Assembly: GCA_963781305.1 (NCBI GenBank)
Contig: CAWAFL010000011.1
Coordinates: 620,001 to 684,000 of the forward strand
Length of the DNA: 64,000 nt
Origin: DASXMT01 sp963781305
GTDB lineage: Bacteria > Actinomycetota > Acidimicrobiia > Acidimicrobiales > RAAP-2
Direction of reading: 5' to 3'
The notes under the pieces are model-generated. The model saw only the letters and a program-made list of their open reading frames with translations, was not told the origin of the DNA and made no database searches. The translations under genes and the position numbers were made by a program. Positions 26,058 through 35,216 of the stretch are shown here, piece by piece; within the stretch, counting starts at the first letter, position 1, and every line of letters begins with the position of its first letter.

Positions 26058-26813
26058 TCAAGAATTAGCAGACGCCTTGGGTGGCCCGGCAGAGGTGTGC
26101 TCGGCCCCAGGCGGATCCGTCGCCCAGTCCGGGGCCCGTCCCCATTCCTCGCTGTAGACGAGCTCGGAGAGGGGCCGGCGCCGCACGGGCCCATGGTGCC
26201 CGACCGGCTTTCCGATGGTGATGGTCCCGGCCAGGAACACTCCGTCGGGGATGCCGAGAAGGGCCCGGAGCTCGGGCTCGACATAGTGGTGCATGGCGGT
26301 GAATACGCCCCCGTAGCCGAGGCCACGCGCCGCGAGGAGGAGGTTCTGACAGGCCGGGTAGACCGATGCGCCCTCCGTCGGCGTCGGTTCCCGGTAGCGA
26401 ACCAGGCACGGCAGGATCAGCACCGGGACCTCGGCGAAGTGCTCGACGTAGTGCTCCATGGTGCGGGCCATCCGCGCCTTGGGGGATTCCGGCTCACCAC
26501 CGCTGCCGCGATCGTAGCCATCGCGGTCCCGCTTGGCGGCCCAGATCCTCCGTGCACCCTCGGCCATCAATTGCTTGGCCTCCCGGGCTCGGGGACCGTC
26601 CACCAGCACCACGAATCGGAACGGCTGCCGGTTGGAGCCGCTGGGCGCCCTGGTCGCAGCGAAGAGCATGGCCCGGAGGGCTTCATCAGGTACCGGGTCC
26701 CCGGTGTAGCGGCGGATGGCTCGGGTGGTCGTCAGTCCCTCGAGCAGCCCCACCTCATCGGCGGGCAGGGGACGCTCATCGAGATCACCAGCTCCTGGCA
26801 GCTGTCGGGTCAT
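26058..26813 (-). CDS. nitroreductase family protein
   Basis: A 251-aa FMN-dependent oxidoreductase. TTTRAIRRYTGDPVPDEAL followed by ATRAPSGSNRQPFRFVVLVD is the classic nitroreductase N-terminus with FMN contacts, and ACQNLLLAARGLGYGG forms the conserved helix. ATG 26813 has a perfect AGGAGGTG site 3 nt upstream. Members reduce nitro groups, quinones or enones; the natural substrate here is unknown. It neighbours an alcohol dehydrogenase read in the same direction. Confidence 0.92.
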   Translation of the reverse strand: MTRQLPGAGDLDERPLPADEVGLLEGLTTTRAIRRYTGDPVPDEALRAMLFAATRAPSGSNRQPFRFVVLVDGPRAREAKQLMAEGARRIWAAKRDRDGYDRGSGGEPESPKARMARTMEHYVEHFAEVPVLILPCLVRYREPTPTEGASVYPACQNLLLAARGLGYGGVFTAMHHYVEPELRALLGIPDGVFLAGTITIGKPVGHHGPVRRRPLSELVYSEEWGRAPDWATDPPGAEHTSAGPPKASANS

Positions 26814-26926
26814 CGGCACCTCCTGATTGAGGGGCACAGCGGATCGTTTCTGCCGACTATATGGGGAGGCGACCCCGATCCTCGTACCCATCTCCGGCTC
26901 GACTCCGAGACCCGGCGAAATCGGTG

Positions 26927-27853
26927 TCAAGGCTCGACGACGACGCGGAACGTTCCCGCCGATCGGTCCCGGGCCACGCGAAATGCCTCGGCCGCGTCCT
27001 CGAGGGGAAAGCGATGGGTGATGAGCATGGGCGCCAGCTCCGGGCGCGAGGCCAGTATGTCCGCAGCCTCAGCGAACTCACGTCGGCCGTTGTGGCCGCA
27101 GTAACCAAGTGATGGTCGGATGGCGACCTCTTTCATGAAGGACTCCCCGCTGGGCCATGCGATGTCATCGAACAGCCCCATGTACACCACGGTGCCTCCC
27201 GGTCGGGCCAGTTCCACGGCACGGTGCAGCGAGCTCTCGGTTCCTCCCGTCTCGAGGACCACGTCGTACTGGCCCGAGGGGGCGACGGCGCCAATGAGAT
27301 CGCGGGCATCGAATTGGTGGGGATGGCGCACCTCGACGGCCACCTCGTCGACACCCAGGTCCTGTGCTGAAGCTGCGGCCAGCATGCCGATGGCGCCACC
27401 GCCCACCACGGCAACGCGGGTGTCAGAGCCGATTGATCCCAGGTGGCAGCCGTGTAAGGCGACCGAGGCGGGCTCAACCAATGAGGCGTCCTTGAGATCG
27501 AGGCCGGGCGGGAGCGGGATGAGAGCGTGCCGCGGGGCACGGTAGTACTCACTCATCCCACCCGACGACGTCATGCCCAGCGCCGTGGGCCCGGACGCAC
27601 ACAGGTTGAAGTTGCCTCGATCGCACTGTGGGCAGCCTCGGCATCCGAAGATCGCTTCGACGGCCACTGCCGTACCGTCGTCAAGGACGCCGGCGAACTC
27701 GTGTCCGGCGATCTCCCGGCTCCCCCACTTGAGGTACTGGAGATCGGAGGCACAGATACCCGCTGCCGCCACCCGTATCAGCGCTCCGTCGCCATCCGGC
27801 TCGTCGACATCGACGACCGCGACCTCCGGTAGACCATTTCGTATTGCCCGCAT
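26927..27853 (-). CDS. zinc-dependent alcohol dehydrogenase (MDR family)
   Basis: A 308-aa medium-chain dehydrogenase. AAAGICASDLQY supplies the first catalytic zinc ligand, AGHEFAG the His-Glu pair, and CRGCPQCDRGNFNLC the four-cysteine structural zinc site. VAVVGGGAIGMLAAAS is the Rossmann motif. It is slightly shorter than typical members (about 340 aa), with a compact N-terminus. The product oxidises an alcohol or reduces a carbonyl with NAD(P). An inverted repeat at its promoter suggests regulation. Confidence 0.9.
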   Translation of the reverse strand: MRAIRNGLPEVAVVDVDEPDGDGALIRVAAAGICASDLQYLKWGSREIAGHEFAGVLDDGTAVAVEAIFGCRGCPQCDRGNFNLCASGPTALGMTSSGGMSEYYRAPRHALIPLPPGLDLKDASLVEPASVALHGCHLGSIGSDTRVAVVGGGAIGMLAAASAQDLGVDEVAVEVRHPHQFDARDLIGAVAPSGQYDVVLETGGTESSLHRAVELARPGGTVVYMGLFDDIAWPSGESFMKEVAIRPSLGYCGHNGRREFAEAADILASRPELAPMLITHRFPLEDAAEAFRVARDRSAGTFRVVVEP

Positions 27854-27891
27854 GGACGCCCCTCCCTTGGGCTGTGTGCCAACGTAGAGTA

Positions 27892-27908
27892 CTAGGTACC
27901 CGTCCTAG
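27892..27908 (-). promoter_or_regulatory. CTAGG/CCTAG inverted repeat upstream of the alcohol dehydrogenase
   Basis: CTAGG (27892-27896) and CCTAG (27904-27908) flank TACCCGT, about 40 nt before the alcohol dehydrogenase start and next to a TACTCT -10-like box on the minus strand. Confidence 0.4.
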
Positions 27909-28029
27909 GGAGCGACCAGCGGCCTCGAAGGGGCCTCCGACGGGCATCCCTGGACGGGAACCGTCCCGACCATTGGGCGCGGGCCCCAGTCCCGACCGAG
28001 ACGATGCACGGGCCCCGGAACCGGTTGCC

Positions 28030-28053
28030 TGTACCGACCGGTTGGTCTATTCT
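28030..28053 (+). promoter_or_regulatory. operator of the shared palindrome type overlapping a -10 box
   Basis: TGTACCGACCGGTTGGTCTA at 28030-28049 matches the ideal palindrome TGTACCGACCGGTCGGTACA at 17 of 20 positions and overlaps TATTCT (28048-28053), a fair -10 box for the downstream monooxygenase. Confidence 0.6.
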
Positions 28054-28117
28054 CGCCCAGGGTAGTACGGCGGGCATGGTGCCATCGACGATGAGCAAGG
28101 GACAAAGCAGAGGATGC

Positions 28118-29743
28118 ATGGAATCACTCGAACCCCCTCTCGACGATAGCTCGCGTCCCACTCTTCCCGACGTCGACGTGCTGGTCGTCGGCGCCGGCAT
28201 CACCGGCATCTACCAGCTCTATCGCGCCCGCGAAGCGGGGTTCTCGGCCCGGTTGATCGAGGCGGGGGGCGGCGTGGGGGGCACGTGGTACTGGAACCGC
28301 TACCCACAAGCCCGATTCGACTCCGAGAGCTACACCTACGCCTACTTGTTCTCGAAGGAACTGTTCCACGAGTGGGAGTGGCAGGAGCACTTCTCGTCGC
28401 AACCGGAGATCGAGCGCTACCTTAACTACGTGGTCGACCGGTTCGACCTCCGCGACCACATACAGCTGGGCACCAGGGTCACCTCGGCCGTGTACGACGA
28501 GTCCTCGGGGACCTGGACGGTGGGGGCGAGCGACGGCACCGAGCTCCGGTCGCACTACCTCATCGCCGCCACCGGCATCCTGTCGGTGCCCAACTTCCCG
28601 AACGTGCCCGGGCGCGAGAACTTTCAGGGACAGTCGCACCATACGGGGCTCTGGCCGACGACGCCGATTGACTTCGCAGCCAAGCGCGTTGCCGTGGTCG
28701 GCACCGGTGCCAGCGGGGTGCAGCTGATCCCGGCAATCGTGGCCGAGGTTGCCTCGTTGACCGTGTACCAACGCACGCCCAACTGGTGCACACCGTTGAA
28801 CAACTCGCCGATCACGCCGGACGAGCAGGCTCAACTGAAGGCCAACTTCGAGACGATGCGGGACACGCTGAACACCTCGCAGAGTGGGTTCCTGCACGGC
28901 CCGCACGATCGGGCCACCTTTGATGACTCGAGAGAGGAGCGGTGGGCGTTCTACGAGACGATATGGAACAGCCTTGGTTTCGCCAAGATGATCAGCAACT
29001 ACACCGACATGCTGATGAACAAGGATGCCAACGCGGAGTGGTGCGAGTTCATCGCCGAGAAGATCCGAAGCATCGTCCAGGACCCCGAGACTGCCGACAA
29101 GCTGATTCCCAAGGACCACGGCTACGCCGGGAAACGGCCGCCGTTCGTGACCGGCTACTACGAGGCCTTCAACCTTCCCCATGTGTCGCTGGTCGATCTC
29201 TCCGAGACCCCGATGGAGCGGGTGACCGAGACGGGGATCGAGACGGCCGACGGATTGCGGGAGTTCGACGTCATCGCCTGGGCGACCGGATTCGACTTCG
29301 GCACCGGTGCGCTGAACCGCATGGGGATCCGTGGACGGGGCGGTCTCCCCCTCGAGGAGTACTGGGCCGACGGTCCGTCGACGTTCCTCGGCCTCATGAC
29401 CCATGGCTTCCCGAACCTCTTCTTCCCCGGCGGCCCCCACGGTGCCACCGGCAACAACCCGCGCTATTCCGGTGACCAGGCGGACTTCATCCACGATGCG
29501 CTGGTCTATGCGCGCCGACACGGGTACCGCACCATCGAAGCTCCCGCTGCCGCCGAAGAAGAGTGGACAACCATGGTCGACACCTACGGGGCGAAGGCCA
29601 CCTTTACCGAGGCCAGCTACTTCTTCGGCTCCAACGTTCCCGGCAAGCCGATCAAGTACCTCCTCAATCCCGGTGGACGACCCAAGCTCTTCAAGGCGAT
29701 GGCGGAGGTGGTCGGGAACGACTACCAGGGGCTCATGTCGTAA
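28118..29743 (+). CDS. flavin-containing monooxygenase, Baeyer-Villiger type
   Basis: A 541-aa protein (longer with in-frame starts at 28091 or 28076). VLVVGAGITGIYQLYRAREA is the FAD-binding fold, GGTWYWNRYPQARFD the segment typical of Baeyer-Villiger enzymes, FQGQSHHTGLWP the family fingerprint FxGxxxHxxxWP, and VVGTGASGVQLIP the NADPH fold. The family inserts oxygen beside a ketone to make an ester or lactone. The start with AGAGG nearby at 28118 was chosen, but it is uncertain. Its promoter carries the shared operator, tying it to the cluster's other oxygenation and acyl-CoA genes. Confidence 0.9.
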   Translation: MESLEPPLDDSSRPTLPDVDVLVVGAGITGIYQLYRAREAGFSARLIEAGGGVGGTWYWNRYPQARFDSESYTYAYLFSKELFHEWEWQEHFSSQPEIERYLNYVVDRFDLRDHIQLGTRVTSAVYDESSGTWTVGASDGTELRSHYLIAATGILSVPNFPNVPGRENFQGQSHHTGLWPTTPIDFAAKRVAVVGTGASGVQLIPAIVAEVASLTVYQRTPNWCTPLNNSPITPDEQAQLKANFETMRDTLNTSQSGFLHGPHDRATFDDSREERWAFYETIWNSLGFAKMISNYTDMLMNKDANAEWCEFIAEKIRSIVQDPETADKLIPKDHGYAGKRPPFVTGYYEAFNLPHVSLVDLSETPMERVTETGIETADGLREFDVIAWATGFDFGTGALNRMGIRGRGGLPLEEYWADGPSTFLGLMTHGFPNLFFPGGPHGATGNNPRYSGDQADFIHDALVYARRHGYRTIEAPAAAEEEWTTMVDTYGAKATFTEASYFFGSNVPGKPIKYLLNPGGRPKLFKAMAEVVGNDYQGLMS

Positions 29744-29753
29744 GCCTGAGCCA

Positions 29754-29780
29754 ACGGGTGGAAGGGCCCGCAGCACCCGT
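29754..29780. terminator. hairpin between converging genes
   Basis: ACGGGTG (29754-29760) and CACCCGT (29774-29780) pair perfectly with a 13-nt loop, just after the monooxygenase stop and before the end of the convergent enoyl-CoA hydratase gene. No T-run is present. Confidence 0.4.
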
Positions 29781-29784
29781 CGGT

Positions 29785-30576
29785 TCATCCGCCGTCGGGT
29801 GCCCACTCCGGCAATCGTTTCTCCATGAAGGCGCTCATGCCCTCGCGCGGTTCGGGCGAGTGCTCGAGGGCCCAGAACATCGTCTGGTAGTCGATGGGAC
29901 CGTAGCGCTCGTTCAGCATGCGCTTGACGTGGACGCGGGCCGAAGGGGCTGTCCGCAGGACCTGGGTAGCCGCCTCCACCGCTGCGCTTCGGAGGTCGTC
30001 ATGGGCCACGACCCGGGACAGCAGACCGATGCGCTGAGCCTCGGCGGCGTCGAAGCTCCGGGCTGAGAGCAAGAGGTCCCGGGCCACGGCCATCCCGACA
30101 TGGACAGGGAGGGCGGCGGCGTAGGTGGCGTCGGGTATGCCCCGCAAGAGCTCGGGGACACGGAAGGTGGAGCGTTCGCTGACCACCGCGATGTCGGCCA
30201 TCATGGCGATCAGGAGCCCCCCGGCCTGGCAGATTCCGTTGACGGCGGCGATGACCGGCGCCGGGCTGTCCCGGATGGCGAGGAACGGGAGAATATCGGA
30301 GCCGAGGCCGCCCACCGGCGATTCATGGTCCTCGGTACGCCCGCCCAGGTCGCCGCCGGGCGCGAACACGTCATCGGTTCCGGTGATGATGAGGGCGGCG
30401 AGCTCGGGTTCGGAGTTGACCAGGTGCACGGCCCGCTTGATCCCGTAGTACATGGCCGGGGTCAGGGCATTCCTGGCGTGGGGCCGGTCGATCACACACC
30501 AGGCGAGCGCGCCGTCCTGCTCCAGTCGCAGGTTGCCTGTGCCGAGGTCATAGGTTTTGTCCGTTGTGGGTGCCAC
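29785..30576 (-). CDS. enoyl-CoA hydratase/isomerase family protein
   Basis: A 263-aa crotonase-fold protein. IDRPHARNALTPAMYYGIKR, then ALIITGTDDVFAPGGDLGGR (first oxyanion-hole segment), then AAVNGICQAGGLLIAMMADI (second) are family landmarks. The usual catalytic Glu positions are not obvious: the segment after the second oxyanion loop reads ERSTFRVPELLRGIPDA. GTG 30576 is preferred because AGAGGA lies 9 nt upstream; GTG 30609 is in frame. It follows the TetR gene closely and is likely co-transcribed with it. The family hydrates or isomerises enoyl-CoAs. Confidence 0.88.
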   Translation of the reverse strand: MAPTTDKTYDLGTGNLRLEQDGALAWCVIDRPHARNALTPAMYYGIKRAVHLVNSEPELAALIITGTDDVFAPGGDLGGRTEDHESPVGGLGSDILPFLAIRDSPAPVIAAVNGICQAGGLLIAMMADIAVVSERSTFRVPELLRGIPDATYAAALPVHVGMAVARDLLLSARSFDAAEAQRIGLLSRVVAHDDLRSAAVEAATQVLRTAPSARVHVKRMLNERYGPIDYQTMFWALEHSPEPREGMSAFMEKRLPEWAPDGG

Positions 30577-30636
30577 CGCGCCCTGTCCTCTCGTCGACTG
30601 GAGGTCCACGGTAGTTGCCTGCCCGGTACAAGAGTG

Positions 30637-31251
30637 TTACGGGCCGGTTAGACCCCGCACGAAGATGTCTGCGAACGCGGTGGCGATCTGCTCCGCCGAG
30701 AGGCGCCCGTCCGCCTTCAGCCACAGGTAGGTGTAGTTGTGCATGCCCAGCCATGCACGCGCCGTGACCCGGGGGTCGACCTGTCGAAAGTGGCCTGATG
30801 TGCTGCCCTCTTCAATGACGTCCTCGATTCGCCGCTCGTATTCGTGTCGCCGCCGTCTGAACTGTTCGGCGGACTCACCGGTGAGGGCGTGGAACTCATG
30901 GAGGAAGACCCAGACGTGATCGGGGTATCGGACGATGACGTCGAGCAACTCCTGACCATGCAAGGCCAGTTGTTCCGGCGGGGTACCGCCTGCCTTCGCC
31001 ACGCGATCTGCGCCCAGCATGACCTCGTCCATGACGCGGTCGTGGATGGCGGCCAGCAGTTGCTCCTTGGAGCCGATGTAGTAGTAGAGGGCGCCCTTGC
31101 CGAGCTGGTTCGCTTCACAAAGCTCGATGGTGCTCGTACCGTGATACCCACGTTGGGCGAAGACCTGGGCCGAGAGGTCGATGATGGCATGACGGCGTGC
31201 ATGCCATTTCTCGCTATGCGGGTTTTCGTTCTCTGCGTTCAAATGGGGCAC
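30637..31251 (-). CDS. TetR/AcrR family transcriptional regulator
   Basis: A 204-aa regulator. HARRHAIIDLSAQVFAQRGY, then STIELCEANQLGKGALYYYI and GSKEQLLAAIHDRVMDEV, form the DNA-binding domain in the KstR2-like style. GTG 31251 is the apparent start. It sits inside the catabolic cluster, upstream of an enoyl-CoA hydratase in the same direction, and is central among the genes bearing the TGTACCGACCGGTCGGTACA-like palindrome. It is the best local candidate for the factor that binds them, with an acyl-CoA as possible effector. That link is inference. Confidence 0.9.
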   Translation of the reverse strand: MPHLNAENENPHSEKWHARRHAIIDLSAQVFAQRGYHGTSTIELCEANQLGKGALYYYIGSKEQLLAAIHDRVMDEVMLGADRVAKAGGTPPEQLALHGQELLDVIVRYPDHVWVFLHEFHALTGESAEQFRRRRHEYERRIEDVIEEGSTSGHFRQVDPRVTARAWLGMHNYTYLWLKADGRLSAEQIATAFADIFVRGLTGP

Positions 31252-31448
31252 CCTCTAGCTTTTCCTGATGTAGCGCCGTGACAGACCACCCTGGACTGGC
31301 GCCGATGCTACCGGTTGGGTGGGCTCATTTCGGGGAGCACCAGCGCCGAGTACGTCCTCTCCACGGTGAGGCCGGCTCGATGCCACCGGCACCCGGACGA
31401 CGGGATGCCCGTGGCCGTGGAGACCTTCCCGGCGTGAACGTGGTGAGC

Positions 31449-31500
31449 TTGACGGGCACCCGAACCCCCATCCTATGCTCTGTTCCGACCAGTCGGTTCA
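31449..31500 (+). promoter_or_regulatory. promoter and shared-type operator of the acyl-CoA ligase
   Basis: TTGACG (31449-31454) and TATGCT (31474-31479), 19 nt apart, resemble a sigma-70 promoter. TGTTCCGACCAGTCGGTTCA (31481-31500) follows directly, matching 17 of 20 positions of the shared palindrome and covering the likely transcription start. Confidence 0.6.
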
Positions 31501-31555
31501 AATGATCCGTGGCTCACCGACTGGGGAAACCGCACCATGCCGAGGAGTGCTGCCG

Positions 31556-33139
31556 ATGCAAAGAGAACGGCGCGGGCCACCTACCCGTGGGGTCGCCACC
31601 GCACCGCCAGAGCCACCGATGCATCCCGACCTGAGCTGGGTCGGAGTGCTCGAGCACCATGCCGGCCGAACGCCGAACAAGCCCCTTGCCGTCTCGGGGG
31701 ACGGTGTCGTCACCTACCAGGAGATGGTGGGCAGGTCGGCGGCACTCGCGGCGGGACTTCACCAGCGAGGGGTGCGTGCCGGCGATGTCGTCGGCCTGCT
31801 CTCGTACAACAACATCGAGTTCTTGACCGCCATCTTCGCCGCCAATCATCTCGGGGCCATGGTGATGCCCCTCAACTGGCGACTGGCCGCAGCGGAGCTG
31901 CGGTACATCCTCGACCACTCTCGAGCTCGGGCCCTGGTGTGCGATGAGCCGTTGATCGAGCTGGCCGACGACGCCAGCCGTGCTCTGGCAGACCTCGTCC
32001 GCGTGTGTATCGCTGAAACCGGCCCCGCTGGGTGGGAGCGGTTCTCCGATCTGGGTGCCGGGACCCCTCCACTGGCGCGTGCGCACGTCCGGGGTGATGA
32101 CATCCAACGCTTGATGTACACGTCGGGGACCACCGGGCGACCGAAGGGTGCGATGATCACCAACGCCAACCTGGCGTGGAAGAACTATGCGCACATCACC
32201 GAATTCGGGCTGAACGGTGCCGATGTCGGGCTGGCCTGCGGCCCGCTCTACCACGTCGGCGCGCTCGACCTCACCACGACTTCTCTGATTGCCGTGGGGG
32301 CGACGGTCATCCTCCACCGGGCCTTCGATGCTGAGCAGGTGGTGGAGGAGATCGAACGGTCGCGAGTGACGACGTTGTGGATGGCACCGGCAATGGTGCG
32401 GGCCGTGCTTGACGTTCCCGGCGTCGAAGAACGGGATCTCTCGTCGGTCCGCCTGCTGATCGGCGGGGGCGAGAAGATGCCGATCCCGGTCATCGAGCGG
32501 CTCCAGAGGACGCTGCCATCGGCATGGTTTGCCGACGCCTACGGGTTGACCGAGACGGTCTCGGGCGACACCTTCTTGGACCGGGCGAGCATCCGGTCCA
32601 AGGCGGGCAGCGTCGGACGGCCGTGTCAGTACCTGGAGGTCGACGTCTGGGACGAACACGGAGCCTCGCTTCCCCCGGGGGAGAGGGGGGAAGTGGTCCT
32701 CCGTGGCCCCAAGGTGTTCAATGGCTACTGGCGGGATCCCGCTGCCACCGCTGCAGCGTTCGCCGGTGGCTGGTTCCACACCGGAGACATCGGCTTCAGG
32801 GACGACGATGGCTACCTCTACATCGTCGACCGGCTCAAGGACATGATCGTGTCCGGCGGTGAGAACATTGCCAGCTCCGAGATCGAGCGCGTGCTCTACG
32901 AACACGAGGCGGTCCTCGAAGCAGCGGTGGTCGGGCGCCCTGACGAGCGGTGGGGCGAGGTCCCCGTGGCCTACGTGGTGATGAACGAGCCGGGAACCAC
33001 CACCGCTGAGGAACTCATCGGCCACTGCGGCCAGCAGCTGGCTCGCTTCAAGGTCCCCAAGGCGGTGTACGTCGTGGATGCCCTGCCGCGGAACCCATCG
33101 GGCAAGGTGCTCAAGCGCGAGCTCCGCGACCGGACCTGA
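31556..33139 (+). CDS. AMP-dependent acyl-CoA synthetase/ligase
   Basis: A 527-aa adenylate-forming enzyme. LMYTSGTTGRPKGAM is the phosphate-binding P-loop, DAYGLTETVSGD the AMP motif, GGWFHTGDIGF and YLYIVDRLKDMIVSGGENI the hinge and A8 core, and NPSGKVLKRELR carries the catalytic Lys. It converts a carboxylic acid to its CoA thioester. ATG 31556 has GAGGAG 8 nt upstream. The shared operator lies in its promoter, and a cyclase-type hydrolase follows, so it probably activates a ring-cleavage or side-chain acid. Confidence 0.93.
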   Translation: MQRERRGPPTRGVATAPPEPPMHPDLSWVGVLEHHAGRTPNKPLAVSGDGVVTYQEMVGRSAALAAGLHQRGVRAGDVVGLLSYNNIEFLTAIFAANHLGAMVMPLNWRLAAAELRYILDHSRARALVCDEPLIELADDASRALADLVRVCIAETGPAGWERFSDLGAGTPPLARAHVRGDDIQRLMYTSGTTGRPKGAMITNANLAWKNYAHITEFGLNGADVGLACGPLYHVGALDLTTTSLIAVGATVILHRAFDAEQVVEEIERSRVTTLWMAPAMVRAVLDVPGVEERDLSSVRLLIGGGEKMPIPVIERLQRTLPSAWFADAYGLTETVSGDTFLDRASIRSKAGSVGRPCQYLEVDVWDEHGASLPPGERGEVVLRGPKVFNGYWRDPAATAAAFAGGWFHTGDIGFRDDDGYLYIVDRLKDMIVSGGENIASSEIERVLYEHEAVLEAAVVGRPDERWGEVPVAYVVMNEPGTTTAEELIGHCGQQLARFKVPKAVYVVDALPRNPSGKVLKRELRDRT

Positions 33140-33199
33140 GACCCCTGCCCGGCGAAGCGCGTGCTCGGGGATTTCTCCTCCCACACCTGACCAGGCTAC

Positions 33200-33219
33200 G
33201 GTTTAGACCGTTCGGTACA
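33200..33219 (+). promoter_or_regulatory. shared-type operator upstream of the cyclase gene
   Basis: GGTTTAGACCGTTCGGTACA matches the ideal palindrome at 15 of 20 positions, with an intact right half. It lies 55 nt before the cyclase start. Confidence 0.5.
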
Positions 33220-33273
33220 GAGTTCATCGGGTCGGCCACCTCGTGCGGTCGACCCATTCGACGAGGAGGGGAC

Positions 33274-34212
33274 ATGAGCCAGGGTACGAAGACGTGGCCG
33301 CATCACGAGCTCGGTAAGCGCCTGAGCAACTGGGGACGCTGGGGGGACGAGGACGAGATCGGAACGCTCAACTTCGTCACGCCCGAGAAGCGCGTGCGGG
33401 CCGCGCAGCTGGTGAGGACGGGCAAGATCTTCGACCTCGGGATGCCCTTCGGCAAAGACGGGCCCTTTCAGTCGGGCGGGTTCCGGATCAACCCGGTGCA
33501 CGTGATGACCTTTTTGCCCTCGGATACCGAGGGTGCCCCCGACGGCATGATCTCGGCAGACGACATGGTGACCATGGGGCTGCAGTCGGCGACCCAGTGG
33601 GACAGCCTGGCCCACGTCGGCTACGGCGGGCGGTTCTACAACAACGTCCCGGCCCGGGCGGTCAACAACATGGGAGGGGCGACGCGGAATTCGTTCGCAA
33701 AGGCGGTGGAGCGGTTGATCTCCCGAGGCGTCGTGCTCGACATCGCCCGGTTGCAGGGGGTCGATCGGTTGGAAGACTCCTATGAGATAACCGGGGACGA
33801 CCTGTCGGCAGCCGAGGAACGACAGGGGGTGCACGTGGAGTCGGGCGACATCCTGCTCGTGCGCACCGGCTCCTACCAGTGGTTCCTGGAGGGTGACAGG
33901 GATCACTTCATGGGGGACGAGCCCGGCCTCGGGGTGGCCAGCGCGGAGTGGCTGCACGATCGGGAAGTTGCGGCCGTGGCCCTCGACAACTGGGCGTGCG
34001 AGGTCTGGCCCAGCCGGATCAAGGGCGGGAACATCCCGTTCCACCAGGTCGCCATCCGCGACATGGGATTGACCCTGGGCGAGATGTTCAACTTCGAGGA
34101 CCTCGCCGCCGACTGTGAGCAAGACGGCGTCTGGGAGTGCCTGTTCTGCGCTCCCGGCCTCAAGGTGACGGGCTCGGTCGGCTCTCCCATCACGCCGATG
34201 GCGCTGAAGTAG
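33274..34212 (+). CDS. cyclase family protein (putative metal-dependent hydrolase)
   Basis: A 312-aa protein of the kynurenine formamidase/cyclase fold. LSNWGRWGDEDEIGTLNFVT is typical of the N-terminus, and SATQWDSLAHVGYGGRFYNN stands where classical members carry HxGTHxDxxxH. The first two metal-ligand His are replaced by Gln, while the Asp and later His remain, as in one large actinobacterial subgroup. GDILLVRTG and VAVALDNWACEVWP are further landmarks. An ACGAGGAGG ribosome binding site is present. A role in opening a lactone or amide ring would fit a neighbouring Baeyer-Villiger enzyme, but is inferred. Confidence 0.88.
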   Translation: MSQGTKTWPHHELGKRLSNWGRWGDEDEIGTLNFVTPEKRVRAAQLVRTGKIFDLGMPFGKDGPFQSGGFRINPVHVMTFLPSDTEGAPDGMISADDMVTMGLQSATQWDSLAHVGYGGRFYNNVPARAVNNMGGATRNSFAKAVERLISRGVVLDIARLQGVDRLEDSYEITGDDLSAAEERQGVHVESGDILLVRTGSYQWFLEGDRDHFMGDEPGLGVASAEWLHDREVAAVALDNWACEVWPSRIKGGNIPFHQVAIRDMGLTLGEMFNFEDLAADCEQDGVWECLFCAPGLKVTGSVGSPITPMALK

Positions 34213-34256
34213 GCACGCCGGCCCCAGCCGGGTCGACCCCTCGTTGTGTGCGGTGG

Positions 34257-35171
34257 CTACCGGTGTGCCATGTAGTGCTTCGACCAGTCCATGAGGTCGG
34301 CCGGTTTGTAGTAGCCGGCCTCGTCGTTGATGCTGTCCCAGTGGTCGGCCACGTCCTCGATGGTCGGTCGATCCGGTTGTGGGTGGACGTAGCCCTCGGT
34401 CGAGGCGATGAAGATGCGTGCGAATCGACCCGCTCCGGCGAGGTAGATCTCGCCGCTGACATCGCAATCCTCATGGGCGAGGAACGCGACCATGGGTGCG
34501 ACCAACTCCGGCTCCATGCCCTCGGGGAGGGCCGGACGGGTCGAGCCCCGCACGCCAGCAGGGAGGACCATCCGCGTCGATGCGCTGGGGGCAATGAGGT
34601 TGACGTTGATGCCGTGGGCGGCTCCCGCCGCCGTGAGGCTGCGGGTCATGCCGACGACGCCCGCCTTGGCCGTGGCGTAGCCGATGTTGTCGGGGCGGCC
34701 GAACATCCCCGTCGAGGTTGTCATCACGATGCGGCCGTAACCTTGGTCGACCATGTGGGGCCAGGCGGCGCGGGTTGTGTTGAAGGAACCGCCGATGTGC
34801 ACGGCGAGGTGGGCTTCGAGGTTGTCGGCGTCGACCTCCGGGAGGCTGCCAAACCGGATGATGCCGGCGTTGTTGACCACGATGTCGATGCGTCCGAACC
34901 CGTCGACGGCGGCATCGACGAGGGACTGGCCGCCTGCCACTGTGGCTATGTCACTGGTATCGGCGATTGCAGCTCCGCCCGCGTCGACGATCTCGGCGGT
35001 GACGGTGGCCGCCGGCTGGTCGTCGGATCCGTCACCTTCCATGGTGCCGCCCAGGTCGTTGACGACGACGCTGGCGCCGCGCTCGGCCAGCAGGAGGGCG
35101 TAGGCCCTCCCGATGCCGCGACCGGCGCCGGTGACGACGGCCACGCGACCATCGAAGTTGTACCTGCTCAT
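34257..35171 (-). CDS. SDR family oxidoreductase, HSD17B4-like domain
   Basis: A 304-aa SDR resembling the dehydrogenase part of multifunctional enzyme type 2. GRVAVVTGAGRGIGRAYALL is the Rossmann motif, VVVNDLGG the cofactor region, NNAGI, then GYATAKAGVVGMTRSL with the active-site Tyr and Lys. The long C-terminal extension (WDSINDEAGYYKPADLMDWS) is typical. Such enzymes oxidise 3-hydroxyacyl-CoAs, fitting a beta-oxidation-like step after the ligase and hydratase. A TGTACC half-site lies 20-40 nt upstream. Confidence 0.9.
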   Translation of the reverse strand: MSRYNFDGRVAVVTGAGRGIGRAYALLLAERGASVVVNDLGGTMEGDGSDDQPAATVTAEIVDAGGAAIADTSDIATVAGGQSLVDAAVDGFGRIDIVVNNAGIIRFGSLPEVDADNLEAHLAVHIGGSFNTTRAAWPHMVDQGYGRIVMTTSTGMFGRPDNIGYATAKAGVVGMTRSLTAAGAAHGINVNLIAPSASTRMVLPAGVRGSTRPALPEGMEPELVAPMVAFLAHEDCDVSGEIYLAGAGRFARIFIASTEGYVHPQPDRPTIEDVADHWDSINDEAGYYKPADLMDWSKHYMAHR

Positions 35172-35193
35172 CTGTGGGAACCCCTCTGGTAGA

Positions 35194-35207
35194 TCGACCG
35201 TGGTACA
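35194..35207 (-). promoter_or_regulatory. half-match to the shared operator
   Basis: On the minus strand TGTACCACGGTCGA keeps the left half of the shared palindrome but not the right. It lies 23-36 nt before the SDR start at 35171. Confidence 0.3.
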
Positions 35208-35216
35208 GGATGTGGC

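Noticed and set aside
28124..29806. 560-codon minus-strand open frame opposite the monooxygenase
   Set aside because: Composition is that of an antisense shadow and the plus strand carries all Baeyer-Villiger motifs.
31514..33184. 556-codon minus-strand open frame opposite the acyl-CoA ligase
   Set aside because: No family motif; the plus-strand ligase has every core motif.
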